Shown: piece after piece, positions 47,511 through 60,200 of the stretch | Position numbering within the stretch: the stretch's first letter is position 1 | Layout: every line of letters starts with the position of its first letter | NCBI GenBank assembly: GCA_026419785.1 | Contig: JAODTK010005021.1 | Span: 62,001-126,000, forward strand | Reading direction: 5' to 3' | From: Sclerodactyla briareus | Taxonomy: Eukaryota > Echinodermata > Holothuroidea > Dendrochirotida > Sclerodactylidae | Length of the DNA stretch: 64,000 bases | The notes under the pieces: model-generated | Told to the model about the DNA's origin: nothing | Databases searched by the model: none | The model's input: only the letters and a program-made list of their open reading frames with translations | Made by a program: the position numbers and the translations under genes

Positions 47511-47685
47511 CCTGTAAAAACCCAACGCATTGGGATATCTTGATACATCTTAAGTAACTTGCTGCCTGGAACTTTCAAGGATGAAATGATTTTTCTATAT
47601 AAAGAAATCAAGTTGAGTTAACTTGAAAATGTTCATGAAGCAAAGTTGATCAAGTTATGTCAATGCGTTGGGTTTTTTTACAGTG
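47511..47685. mobile_element. MITE with 21-22-bp terminal inverted repeats
   Basis: Left end CCTGTAAAAACCCAACGCAT(TG) at 47511-47532 is the complement of right end (CA)ATGCGTTGGGTTTTTTTACAG at 47661-47683, apart from the length of the A/T run. The ~130-bp interior is itself partly palindromic (TTAAGTAACTT, CAAGTTGAGTTAACTTGA, AAGTTGATCAAGTTA). CACTGTAAAAA-type ends with CAAGTTGA interiors are widespread among animal MITEs. No target duplication was clear, so no superfamily is assigned. Confidence 0.85.
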
Positions 47686-48240
47686 TAGTTCTGCATTGGC
47701 CGAACAATACTCTAATCACTAAGCTAAAACAGTATAACTCTAACAATCAGTACATATGATTCCTATACAATAATCGCATTCTTATCACCGCGTAGGAATA
47801 TTGCATGAAATTCTCCTATGGACAATGACGTTACCACTAGGTAATCGCCAACGTTCGAATGCAGGGGATAGCATGATTGAGTTGCTGCTACTATATGATG
47901 TGGAAAGACTGTTCTAGTGAGCTGAACATGAACCCATTTTTGTTCAATGACAGTAGACCCTGAGATACGCAAAATTTTGATCCTCCCAGTAAGAATCTCT
48001 AGTTGAATGAATTCTATAGTTGAAAAATAATCCACGCACCGTAGAGTAAGCCTATACACTAACTGATGCATTAACAGGGCTACACGCTCGGACGTCATTC
48101 TTGCACACAAAGCAGCGTTCTTGTTGCTTCTTACTGAGATAACTATATTATATATTTTGGAATAGAATTAGAATGTTAGGATAAGAAAGCCGTGGACAAT
48201 ATCCCCTCTCCACCTTCACATGTAAATTGTGAAGATGTAT

Positions 48241-48291
48241 TTGACTTACTCACTTAGTAAGTGAGGTTAGTAAGTAAGGTTACTTACTTGA
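48241..48291. repeat. Short palindrome cluster
   Basis: ACTTACTCACTTAGTAAGTG and AGTAAGTAAGGTTACTTACT are self-complementary; together they can form alternative hairpins. Confidence 0.6.
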
Positions 48292-48787
48292 CTATTCAGA
48301 GGCTACAGCATTTGTTCGCTCAATTCATCAATTAAAATACAATAGCGCCCACCATTTTTGCGTATCCGTGATAGTTGTCTACCCGGTCGGAAAGTCATGG
48401 GAAATGGGAAAACCCCATCGACAGTGCACGTAAATTGTGACTCGACGTTCTCGACCATGGAGCTATTTTGAGAGGAAGGTGCAGGGCATAATGTAGGGCC
48501 AAATGTAAACTATTGAAGAAAAAAAAAAAAGTCCCGTGCGAGTTATACCCTACGGAATGTAATTGCAAGTGTAACATTGTATCAGCCGCCATACACACAA
48601 AGTTTTGTTAACTCCAACTTGAATTGCAGGGAAGCTGCGCAGTCGAAGTCTTTCTAGAGCAAAGCAACATTGAGTATGGAAAATACCAGTACGTGTGATG
48701 TTATATCAGCCACAAAGAGAGAGCAGTCACCTAGCCGCACCTTTATTATTTGCCAAGGCCAAAAGAATCTACGCAATCATGCATGTG

Positions 48788-48872
48788 TGATGTGTGTGTG
48801 TGGTTGTTTGTGGGTGTATGTGTGTGTGTGTGTGTGTGTGTGGTGTGGTATATGTGTGGGTGCGGGATATGT
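48788..48872 (+). repeat. (TG)n microsatellite
   Basis: TG-rich tract interrupted by GGT and ATG. Overlapping frames rich in Cys/Val come from this composition. Confidence 0.9.
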
Positions 48873-48879
48873 AGTGCGG

Positions 48880-51800
48880 ATCGTGGAACTGTGGAGAGGA
48901 CATCTATCAGAACGCAGGTCGCCACTGAAGTTCAAATTGACATGTGGGTTGTAGGTATTCTAAGTCAGCACAGACCACAGACTGAATTTCTTTAAGTCAT
49001 GCTGTACTCAGTGGATCTTTGCTCAGAGTGTGGACATTTATATTCAAGGAAGGATATTTGGCAGGGCATGAACTGAATAATGGGAAAGGTCACATAGGCG
49101 TTTAAATAAAGTGGTCAGGCAATCTTCTTTCATCTGATATCTTCGCAAGAGATAACATTTTTAGGGGATGGGGTCTGGAAAGCTTTGTTTATCCTAGGTG
49201 AAATGCATCTGATGACCTACTTTGCTCTCATTTGACATTTTGACCTTCCTTTGGCGTGATGACTGGATGCGCCTCTTCAAGTCCAATCAAAAAAGGGTTA
49301 ATTCCAGTACGCCTACTACCGTTGCCGCCAATCCTTGCACCAATCCACATTTGCCAGACACTCCATTTACCTGTGCTTCTGCACTAAACTGGAAATAATT
49401 GGCCGACAGCCATCCAATGACCTAGGCGGTTGCCAGGAACTTTAATCCTTTAAGGTAGCTTTCTCTCAAAATGTCAAAAAAAAAAAAAACAATGACCCAT
49501 CAGGCTTTCAGGAGATGGCCCCTTGGAAAGTCTGCTGGATCTATCTGGTAAGTACAGTAATGGCACAGTTACGTTTGGCACTTACATATTAATATGCAGG
49601 GTTACCATTGGTTATACTTTATAATCCGGGGAATAGGGAGGGAGGTTGTCTGGGGGTAGCACTGACAAGGATTCCTGGGGCCTTGGGCTTCTTGTTTCTT
49701 CTAGGATCTAGGTAGGGGGCGGATGATCTCAAATGTCGGTTGTACATACTTCGCACGTGGACCCAGCAAAGGGACAAAAACATACCAATAAGTTTATCCT
49801 CCATCTTCTACCTCCTGTATTATCGCCTCAGTTTCGACTAGCCAAGACGGAATTCCTTTCGGTAAGGACAAGAAGTGAGTTCCCTTCTTTTATTCATTTT
49901 TTGTTTTTTATCGAAGTATATGTCGTTGTTTAGAATGTTACCATTCCTGCCTCGCCAATTCGCTATTTTCAAAACCATCTCGATGTGGAACAGCATTCCT
50001 AACAATTTGATATTCAGGGCATTATCCTATTCATCGCTGAGCTGAACGATTGTTTGTAACGTCTCGATCGTTCTCGATATCTGTATATATCACATATTAT
50101 ATCAGGATCGTTAATCTTGCTACGAACGCTCCGGATTTTGAGAAAATATTGTGAATGATATACTAGTATGTATGACATTTATCATCAACACAGGTCCCTT
50201 TTTCCTTGTTGGACTGGAAAAAAAGTGCGACAGAACATTAAAAATCGTTATCGTGAACCCACCCTTAAGCCTGGGAAAATGATATTTCCAAAAAATCGGG
50301 TGTGGTGATAGTTTGCATTACTTCCCCTCTTCCCATGATGGATGTCCTTACAGTTCATCAATAATCTTAACGAGATTATCCCATGTGAAATGTCAGCTCT
50401 ATCCGGCGTGAAGTTTTAATGTCACTGTTTCTTGGGAGGAACCCAATCCCCAGACTATACATAGGGAGTCTCGCAGCACCTGGAATGCCCTCATATACAG
50501 CTTCGCCGTCCTGTTTCAACTTCTCCCTATAAATTGCACATGTGTCCTTGCAATATCTGGGTGCATGCATACCAGTAGGCCCCTGCTACCTTTGTTGCAT
50601 ATGAAAATATCTACAGAGCCCCTCCACATCTGGTCCCATTAGGTAGACAGAGTTCGGATTGCATATTAGCTTCGATTCACATTTTTCTCTTAGTACATTT
50701 CATTTTGATTCCTTTAGTAGGGTCAATAAATTATACCACTCAATCATTCTCCTCCCAATTTACAATGAATTCCTGTACTTTGAAGTTAGGGATTAAGGTG
50801 TGGGCTCAATGATACAGACACAATGTAAACTGTGCACATGGAGGGACATCATCCCAAGTTGCAAGTTTTTCATTTGGAATTACTCCATAATCATAGTAAA
50901 TGGGCGGCAAAATTAATGTAATAATTTCGAAGAAATCTCCGTATTTGAAGAGGCGTCCCACAAAATCCTACGATGATGTTGGGTAAAACCCATTATACTC
51001 TTTTCATTGCCCCGGCCTAATAAATTATTCAATTGAATTCCATTCAGAAAAAATGTGATTCGGGGTAATTATGCGATCCGAACTGTCTACCTAATGTGCA
51101 GATGTGAAGGCATTGTGAATATTGTCATTTGTTCACTAATTTTTCCATGACAAATTACAACTCAAAGATAGTGGCATTTTCACTTTGCCATCCACATCAG
51201 TGTTCAAATCAGTCCTCCACATTGATGCAAACTTAATGAATTTGTGTGAAGGTTGAATTTAATGGAGTTACTATCCGAGCAATGCCCTTCGGAGCATCGG
51301 AATGTGGAGTTAGTTCATTCCACCAAGCTGGAAGCAGCGCGAACCCTGTTTTGTAAGACTGAACAACAGCATACCAATCAATAGCATAGAAAAACACATG
51401 TTCAATAGTAGCCTTATACATACCATAAATAGGTTGATACTTTCTCAAGTCGTGCAACTCGTTGAACAGTCGTGTTAATGCTTGGGAGCGCGTATCGCCT
51501 AACGCGGAAAAGCCAGATGCGGATGGCATAAAGAACAAACATTGTATCCAATGAAGCCGTATATTGGCACGTGGATCGCGGAACGCGAACTAAACAAAAA
51601 ACTAAAGGATGTTGAGTTTATTCCGCGTTCCATGTTGAAATTCACCACGAGAAATATATACCACACATAAACATTCAGTTTGCCATAATTATGCGGGACA
51701 CGAACCAAGGAATGCGAGTGATTCATTGCCATTCCAGTAATACCCAACTTATGTCACAAAAGGAGACTTTCAATAAATACTACATCTGAGCAGACAAGTA

Positions 51801-52340
51801 GAAGATAATAACTACCACACCAATATGAAGTGTAAATTGTCATTGACCCAGATGTAAGATATTAATTTATGTTTGTAATTGCTAGCGTATATTATTAAGT
51901 GGTTTTGATAGTAATTATCATGAGATTTCAGAGAATCCCTGAACACCAAATCACAGCAATATCTTCGAGACACTAAGTGAAGAATTCTACAGTTGCCAAC
52001 CCAATCTCGCATATTTTGGCATATTTTGCAACCATTTTACCAATGGGCATACAGGATCGCACACCTCCAGGGGAATCAGGATTCTCCTGAAGGTGGGAGG
52101 AAGTGGACCAAGATCCCAGCGCAGACTCTCCCTCCCGCTCCTCATTTTCCCATTCCAAGATTTATATTTGGGAAATTCTTTGATATTTTACCTGTAACGT
52201 ACCCGATCGGGATCATAAACAATTCAGACAAATGAATTGTCCGGTGGTTGGGAGGGGAGGGGATTTGTTTGAAGTACGTCAGTGCAATATGACTTATTTG
52301 TTGTTGCAACAGACGATCTGGTTGTAACGAAAATATGTCC
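48880..52340. other. Intergenic stretch without a recognised gene
   Basis: The longest frame is 51233-51538 minus (101 codons), with no family. Poly-A at 49477-49490. I see nothing else that I can support. Confidence 0.45.
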
Positions 52341-52344
52341 CCGA

Positions 52345-52377
52345 AGGTCACAAGGTCATTGAGGTCAATGAGGTTCA
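52345..52377 (+). promoter_or_regulatory. Array of four AGGTCA half-sites
   Basis: AGGTCA occurs at 52345-52350, 52353-52358 and 52362-52367, with AGGTTCA at 52371-52377. Spacers are 2, 3 and 3 bases, that is DR2 and DR3 geometry, which nuclear receptors bind as dimers. Further half-sites follow (TAGGTCA near 52395, TGACCT near 52492). No gene is adjacent, and AGGTCA-rich simple repeats occur in marine invertebrate intergenic DNA, so function is unproven. Confidence 0.4.
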
Positions 52378-52399
52378 AGGGAAATGAGCAAAGTAGGTC

Positions 52400-54050
52400 A
52401 CCATAAATAAGCTATCCCAGACGGACAAAACATTTCATACAACATTGCTCTGAATTTTTTCGTTGCCAAGATATAAAAGATTACCCCAAGGTGACCTCAA
52501 TTACCATGCCTGACCCCAAAAACAATGGGTTTCTCCTCACCATATGTGCAACCTAATATGAAACCTATAATCTTGCATCAACTTATATATTGTTCTGACA
52601 AGGTTTTTTTTTTCTACTTTCCTCTGTCGTGGCCTTGGATGAACCTTGACGAGCACTTAAAACATAGAAAAAATCCTCACCCATGAGCAACCCCCGTGCC
52701 TAATTGGAACTCGCATTACCTGGTGCGCGTTTCGTTGAAATGGATCGTGCTGAAAAGGGGTGTCCCACCCAAACACACACACACCGCAAGTGCACGGACA
52801 TGACTGCAAAGATTTATTTTGCCTTCGGCATGAATCAATAGTATCCGATGCTTATATAGCCTCTCTTTCCCCCACATGATCAAAGGCTTACCACAGATAT
52901 TCTATCCTAGATGAACTTAGCCCTATCGAAATATCATATAATTCAGGCTTCGGTTGGCATGTGTTTAGTCATGTACGGCGAATTGTCCGGACCAGCTATT
53001 TATCATGCACCAAGGAATGTCCATAACAAAGTTATCCGGGGAACAATGTACGCTACATTTGGTTGCTGCTCCCCGGAGTGGAAGCAAAGAACTGAAAGGA
53101 AATTCAGGTGTATGATCCCACAGTCTATGAGCCTTGATACGTTTATTGGTTCCATTGACAGTCTCAGAACCCGAGAACTGGTGCATTCCCACAGTCAATA
53201 GCACACTCATGTGTGTTCGTGCTACCCCACGATGCCAATAACAACGCGAGGAACCACACCACCCAGTCATCCAATTATGCTTGTATGTCGCAGTCACAAC
53301 ACATGTCTGTATTTGCCTTTCCTTCGATTACAGGCAATGGCAGTTAATAAATCACTTGATGCAATGTTAAATTTTCATAGCTAGCGCTTCCTTAATAACA
53401 CCGCACATCTCCTAATTTGTGTACTCGCATTGGGTAATACCGGATTTTCGCAGTATTATATAGCTGTGTGTAATGATCACGATAAGATGGACAATTGAAC
53501 CAGTGATGACATTGCCTAATATTTTTTAACTCTACCTTCAGTTTATGTGATCAGGTTTAATTAGGAGTTCTCCATTACCTAACATCACGCTCTCAAGAGT
53601 GGAGTCGATAATTAACCTTCTCCAACTTCATGGCATATCCTTGCATAATTGGTAGAAGTGTCCTAGGTTTCCCATCAGCTATACGAACCAGCCTATATAT
53701 TTCTTAGGTAGGCCATATATTCGCCACTGGTGACTAACATTCGATTGACGACAACAGTTGCAGTACGTAGCCTATTACTTGTTTAAGTAGACGCGTTTTG
53801 CCTAACTCCACTATAATTCGCAAGGGGACCGTATCATCATGCGTATATTTGAGGTCACCGTGTGCATGGACGCCCTATCGAAAGTATTCCCCGCTTGCAT
53901 AACACGTTTGATAGGAGTGACTCCCAGTGGAACTCACGCACGCTATGCTTGCAGTAGCCTACATATTCTGTAGCTCACCACGCCGCATGTAGGCGTACAG
54001 CTCGGTTCCAAGTAACGGTTCCATATAATCACAGACTGTCCGCCCCCCTC
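52400..54050. other. Intergenic stretch without a recognised gene
   Basis: Overlapping frames at 52911-53201 plus and 52965-53297 minus (96 and 110 codons) have no recognised motifs. Confidence 0.45.
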
Positions 54051-54054
54051 GACA

Positions 54055-54300
54055 ATTGAAATAATTAAAATGATAAGAATAATAATATACTAAATAATGA
54101 AAATACTAATAATAATATAATAATAATAATAATAATAAACTAATAATCATAATAATAATACTCATAAAATAATAATAATAATAGATAATAATAAAATTAC
54201 AATAATAATAATAATAAATAATAAATTAAAATCATATAATATAATAATAATAATAATAATAATAATACTCATCATAATAAGTAATAATAATATAATTATA
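54055..54300. repeat. (AAT)n microsatellite
   Basis: About 245 bp of AAT/ATA triplets with interruptions; the poly-Tyr/Ile minus-strand frame is a by-product. Confidence 0.95.
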
Positions 54301-55228
54301 TGGCCAACTCAGATTGGGAGGACAGGACACTAACCCACAGCTTACAGAAAAACTACCAATTAACTGGTTTGCAAGAATACCGTGGTGAATGGGCTCAGAA
54401 ACAATGCATGTCAATACCATAGAGAAGTGACGACGTGACTAATCATAATCGCTTACAGATGGACCAAATGCACATGGTAGATTGAGACCGAAGCACTTAT
54501 AACAGCTGCGCAGGACCAAGCCCTCAACACCAAGCACCATCCGAGCCCAGAATACCCGTACCTGCCATGATTCAAAGTGAGAATGTGCAATGAGGCAATG
54601 AGCTGTCAGCCACCTAACACGGCATGTCAGAAACTGGCCGGTCCATGTACCTGAAAAGGGCCATAATGACGTAGCCGCTGCAATTGCACCAAAAATCTTC
54701 CAGTACTAGACAACCCACACAACAAGTACCGTGGCGTCACGAACCAACGCCATTTGAAGAGATGCGAGGGTCAAAATCCTCCTGGGATTTTTCGAATCAG
54801 GACAGACAGGGTCATAAGCCAGAATAACTTGACCTGGTAATCGTCCCGACAAAGACTAATCTGCGACATAGTAGATGAGCCGTCCCTACGATACAAACAT
54901 AGTACGGAAGGAACGAGAAAAAGATCCGCAAGTACCAGACCTTAAACGCGCAATACAGATGATGTTGAATTGAAAGCCCATAAGTGGTACCTGTTAGTGA
55001 TCGGCGCACTATGAGCTCCACACCCTAATTGATCAACACGCTGACATACCTGGTAATCACGAAACGAAACCTTCTTCAAAGCCGCACTCCTGGGCTCCGC
55101 TCACATACTCCTACGAACACTAGAACTTCCCAGAATCCGGGTAGGAATCCGAGGTCAAGGAAGAAAATAGATACGTCCCCAAGAAGTTGTGAGGAGAATT
55201 TATAATAAAAAACCATGCGGGCCGGCGA
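54301..55228. other. Intergenic stretch, nothing supported
   Basis: No frame above 70 codons, and no repeat structure recognised. Confidence 0.45.
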
Positions 55229-55335
55229 CATATATATCTATGTCTATTTATTATATATATATATATATAATATACTATATATATATATATCTATATATCT
55301 TATATTATAATTATATATATATATATATTTTATAT

Positions 55336-55391
<56 letters not shown>

Positions 55392-55400
55392 TATATAGAC
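55229..55400. repeat. Imperfect (TA)n tract
   Basis: About 170 bp of TATATA runs with short breaks. Confidence 0.95.
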
Positions 55401-55489
55401 AAGAGGCAAAACTGTAAAACAACAATGCTACGTAATGATAGGCTGGATCTCGGCTAATCCTGGTTCGTCATATTCCTGGCAGAAATGGG

Positions 55490-55800
55490 AATTGCGGCCA
55501 TTTTTTTATCAATTTTTTGGCGCCATCATTTGAATTACTAAGAGGACTAATTTAATTGCATCCTCTGCCTCAAACACAATATAAATAACATCTTTTTCAT
55601 TTCCTGTGATAATTTTTGGAGCCAACGTTGTGCCAAACAGTGAAATGGCGGCCATTTTGGACGCCTTCTTGGATTCGAAGTTTCCACAACTGGGATTCCC
55701 GGAGTTTTTGTATGTTCTCTACACCTTTTTCTGGACCTATGCCCCCAAACATCCTCTTGTTACCAGACATGTTCCATCTTTTGGGGTAATTTTGAGCTAA
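55490..55800. repeat. Candidate solo end of the GGCCGCC-motif element family
   Basis: GCGGCCATTTTTTT (55495) plus GGCGCCATC (55520), then about 125 bp later GGCGGCCATTTTGGACGCC (55646) with TTCTTGGATTCGAAG. The complement of 28480-28650 has the same order and spacing of motifs, including the GACGCC word. The 64-codon and 94-codon frames across it lack a family. This may be a solo terminal repeat or a non-autonomous derivative. Confidence 0.4.
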
Positions 55801-56042
55801 TCCTCTATGCCTAATAGAATAAACCCCCTTAACAACAGGACAAAATACAGATATAGTAGTACTCGTGGACTTAGGCCACATGTCAGTTCACCAGCCTAGA
55901 ACGTAGTGATGAAAGTGTAGTGGTTCAAGGGCCCAGGTCTCTATCATGGCCAACGATGGTGACTTATATATTTGACCCGACTAGCTCATTCAGTTTTCGT
56001 CCTCCTACTTTCTTTGGAGGGAAAATACGAGGCACAGGACGA

Positions 56043-56106
56043 GGCAGTCCCAGACTATCTTCAGTTATACCGTCAGTGTATAACGGAAGAAGGTCTGGGA
56101 CTGACC
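56043..56106. other. Strong stem-loop
   Basis: CAGTCCCAGAC + TATCTTCAGTTATA pairs with TATAACGGAAGAAGG + TCTGGGACTG around a 9-base loop. Four mismatches occur in a 26-bp stem. It resembles either a tiny palindromic MITE or a microRNA-precursor-like hairpin. No protein gene overlaps it convincingly. Confidence 0.6.
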
Positions 56107-56782
56107 GAAAATGATACATAATGAATCACAGCACCTTGTACTTCTTTGATTTATTTCTACAATTTCTTTTTTTCTTTCTATTTTTATTCTCTTATTTCAA
56201 TTCTTTATAATATCTAATTTCTCTATTATTATATATTTCTTATACGTATTTGAACTCTGTCCGTTCGGTTTTCATACAACCTAACCTGTTTGTGGGAAAA
56301 CCGTAGTCAGAGGGTCTAATATGACAATGGTGTTTGGGGGTAACTTTATGTACACTAGTATTTCGACAGGGTTTTTCAACAGTCGAATTGCGAACACTAT
56401 GTGAATTCCTCAACGCAACGTACAAGTTTTTCTTTTTCCAATTGCTAATCAGTTCAGTTGAAGTGAGAATACGCTACTATTAAAGTTATAGCAAAACAAT
56501 GTGTAAAAAGTGTTTAATTCCCAAATCACTGTAGGAAGAGCGTATTGATTCCGTAGCTCTCACCAGGCTGTCAAACTGCTACGGGATTATAGCTTCACAG
56601 TCTCAATATTCGCACCAAACTGCTATCAGCATGTTTCCAGGGCCCACATATTCGAATCTTCTTTGTCACGGAGTTAAAAGAAGACCGAAGCAGTGGGGCT
56701 TGGTTTTATTGTCACATTCTGCATATTTAAATTTTACGGCATTTCCGGGCTTGAACATCCCTGACCGGCTATACATACATAT

Positions 56783-57190
56783 CATGCATATTCATATTGA
56801 AGATTCTGTTTCTATACGTCCAAAATATTGAATTCATTTCATTGTTTTACATTTTTCTATTTCATTATACAATCTTCAGTGGTTCTAGGCTTATAAAAAG
56901 GTCATGCATATTGATATTGAAGATTCTGTTACTATATTTAGTCCACTATTCATGCGTTGCATACGTCGAAAGTATTGACACTCTTCCATTGTATTGACAT
57001 TCTTCTATTGTATTATACGATCTCATTGGTTTCCAGGCTTATAAAAAGGGTCCATGCAATATTCATATTGAAGATATGTGCTATATTCAGTTCGACTATT
57101 CACGCGTTGCATACGTCGAAAGTATTGACATTCTCCCAGTTGGTTGACCATTCCCTATCGTCGTTATACAATCTCAGTGGTTCGATGTAT
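56783..57190 (+). repeat. Degenerate tandem repeat, ~120-150-bp unit, three copies
   Basis: The marker CATATTGAAGAT appears at about 56794, 56916 and 57064, each preceded by CATGCA and followed by a TATAC-containing block, CTCAGTGGTT and CTTATAAAAAG. The GCGTTGCATACGTCGAAAGT block is present in units 2 and 3 and reduced in unit 1. Frames of 66-100 codons across it are periodic and not gene-like. Confidence 0.85.
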
Positions 57191-57259
57191 TGCTCTACGG
57201 ACCGTGAGACGGAACTAGTCCATGCGTTCGTATATCTGCAGCGTTATGTAGAAATATAG

Positions 57260-60200
57260 CATGCATTTGTACACTCGGATATATTTATGATAAAGCCGTA
57301 ACCATTCACTTTGTGCGGACCTTGTTTTGAAAACACACTGTAAGAGATTTTCACCATCTCTGCTGTAACCGATTTTTCCCGGTTAAGACGTTAACCACTG
57401 ATAGGCTGGACAATGACGTGGACCAGATTAACATACCAACTTGACTGACGCCTGATTCTGAGCCCAGCCAGAAACGACACACCCTGGACAGAGCGCGGTA
57501 TGTCCTTTGTCTTATTTCCAATATAAGTATTATCGCCGCTACTTCCGGCGGTCTAGACTTGAGGGCTGTAGAACGGGTTCATTCTCATGGGCCTAAAATT
57601 AAATTGTCATGTGAGTCGATTCCCTCTCATGGGTAGGTCTTGTCATTGAGTATGGGTATCGGTCAGTTAACCACAATCCATTCTTCGTGTTTTCCATGAC
57701 TAATTCAAAACCTTTCATCACTGAACTTCACCCCGGTCTCATTTATCCGCAGAATGAAGTCTTAATCTCCGAAAACTGTCTTTAGAATCGAGTTATTCGT
57801 GGACGAAAGGTCCGGGTCACGTGACAGCGCGACAAAAAAACAATACTGTCCTCCGTGTGACGTGACACATGGACAGTATTAGAGGTTTACTACTACCTTA
57901 CTAGTTTTTTTTTTTGCTACCGGTATAATATCTCGTATTTATGTCACCATCATTTTTATCTAGAACATTTCCACTGCAGGTGCCCTGTGAACGAAAGACC
58001 TGTGGAGGGCCTCTATGGGTGCCACTGTGACGCGGGAAAGATGGGTGGCGGAATCTCATCAAGTCCTTGTTAAAGACGAGGTGCTCTATCGTCTGGTGTG
58101 AGGTGTGGGTCCTGTCTGTCTGTCTGATATATGACCCCATAGTGATAGCTTATCCAATTTACATTGAATTCATGTATGATGTATGAGTTTTTCAAGCCAG
58201 ACTTTAACATTGATGCAGCGTACAAACCTTGATAGGAACACACTCATACTGGATAACAACCGATGTCCTTCACCACTTTTGCCGACAAGATTCAATAAAT
58301 ATTATAGGTAATAGTGTATTTGGATCCATCTATCCATGCTACTCTGATGAATTCGAAGAAAATACAAACCAACTGTATAGGTGTGATTCCCTTTCATAGA
58401 AACTCCATATATTCACAACAAATAAAAAAAACTGTTCACGTTTGGTATTTCAGTACCGGTAACCATTCCGTAGACGGATGTTCTAACGGCCATTAAGCCA
58501 CTTGTACCTCAGTAACAGTCACCGGAATGGCACTGCAAAGTAGCGCTGCGGATGGTAAACAACTTTTAGTAGGAACCAAATATGTTGCTTGACACTTTTT
58601 AGTAACCATAATAAATCTCCAATATAGCTATTCAAACCTTTCGTTTCCCCACCAGGATGAGGATGTTTTCAAAATATGCTAATAAGGTACTGGTTCGAAG
58701 TCCACGCCCCTTCTCTTCGAGGCTATCAGCGAGCTAGTGCATTCTTCCTTTGTAAGTCTTCCTTTTTGTAATAGATTCTTTGATATTTCGCAAAAATGAC
58801 CAATCCACATGCAATATACCACACCTGAAATATCCATGTTGATTTCCATCTGTCTTAGTAATGAGGTCGAAGGGGCATACTTTCGCCCCAAGCTCTCGCT
58901 ACGCCCTTGCGTTCCCTATTAAGGAAATGTAAGGTCTGAGTATTTGGAAGGAGGCTAACACTGTCAATGAGAGACCAACATGCAATTAACATCTTCCCCA
59001 AATTGATCGAAAAAATATTGTTCACTTCCCCAGATATGCCTGTGTGAAGGTCAGGCAGGGGTACGGCCATTTTGATAGGGATTCTGCTTTCTCTCGGTTG
59101 GTTGCATTATGATTATTGGCTTCTGTGGAACAAATATCTAGATATTTCATAGATGCGTATACTATGGTGAAAAAAATCGCTAATTTAGGTGAACTGAGCG
59201 AGGGCCAGAGTCTGAATATGTCCTATTTGTTTTGCGAAGATGTATTTTTCCACAGAGGCCAACAAAATTATAAATAAAAGGACCAAAGCAACACCGAAAG
59301 GCGCAATAAGCGATGTCCAATGCGTATACGGAATGCGTATCACCGCGAATAAATTCTATGGAATATCTTCCTTAAAAAGCCATTAACGAAAATCTGCATG
59401 GACTGCTGCATTGTTATGGTCTGTTCGCATCCACTGGCATTGTTTCTCCTCTTCTGAACAAACGTTTTTCAGATTGTCGCTTAAATTTGTAATTTTCTTC
59501 CTCCAGCCAGGACCGCATACGCATCTATGGAATCCCAGCCAAACATGAAAAAATATATATGTTTCACTTATGACGAGCCGTGGGCATGAAAAAACCAACC
59601 TCATAAAGTAGCTATGATCGCCTCTGGAACTAAATGAAATGCATATTAACTGGGCAAGCAAGTGCATTCTGCTTTATTCTGACACACTTTGGGTGTTTTT
59701 ACGATGTACAACAATATTCGAGACATTATGCTCCACTTCGGAATCAGCGTGACAGTTCGAACACTGCCGGCGGACCACTCTATGCGGCTGAAACGGACAC
59801 GAATGTAACTCATAATCCGGGACTTCTGTACGTAAGCCTATATCGGGAAATATTACTGCGGCATATGTGAGTACGGTAGCCTACACTGGGGACATGAAGT
59901 AGGCCACGGGGTAAATATATTCGGGATTCATTATACGGAAGGTTTATACCTTTTTCTCGCGCATTCTAATAATTCATTATAACTGTACGATGCTGTTAGA
60001 ACTCCTGAAGTCGTCCGAAATTGAAGAAAAAAATCTTCCGGGTTCTGTCTGATCCCGACAAAGTGTGACGGGGGCTAATTGCAAAGTGATCGTGACTATG
60101 GAAAAACTTTAACCTAGTTTGAGACTATCATTTGTGATAATTACATGAAAAGAGCCGAGGCGAGGATTTTTTTATTCAGTTCGAATCAAAGACTTAGTAT

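Noticed and set aside
58679..58710. TGGTTCGAAGTCCACGCCC resembling a tRNA T-arm
   Set aside because: No matching anticodon or acceptor stem on either side at tRNA spacing.
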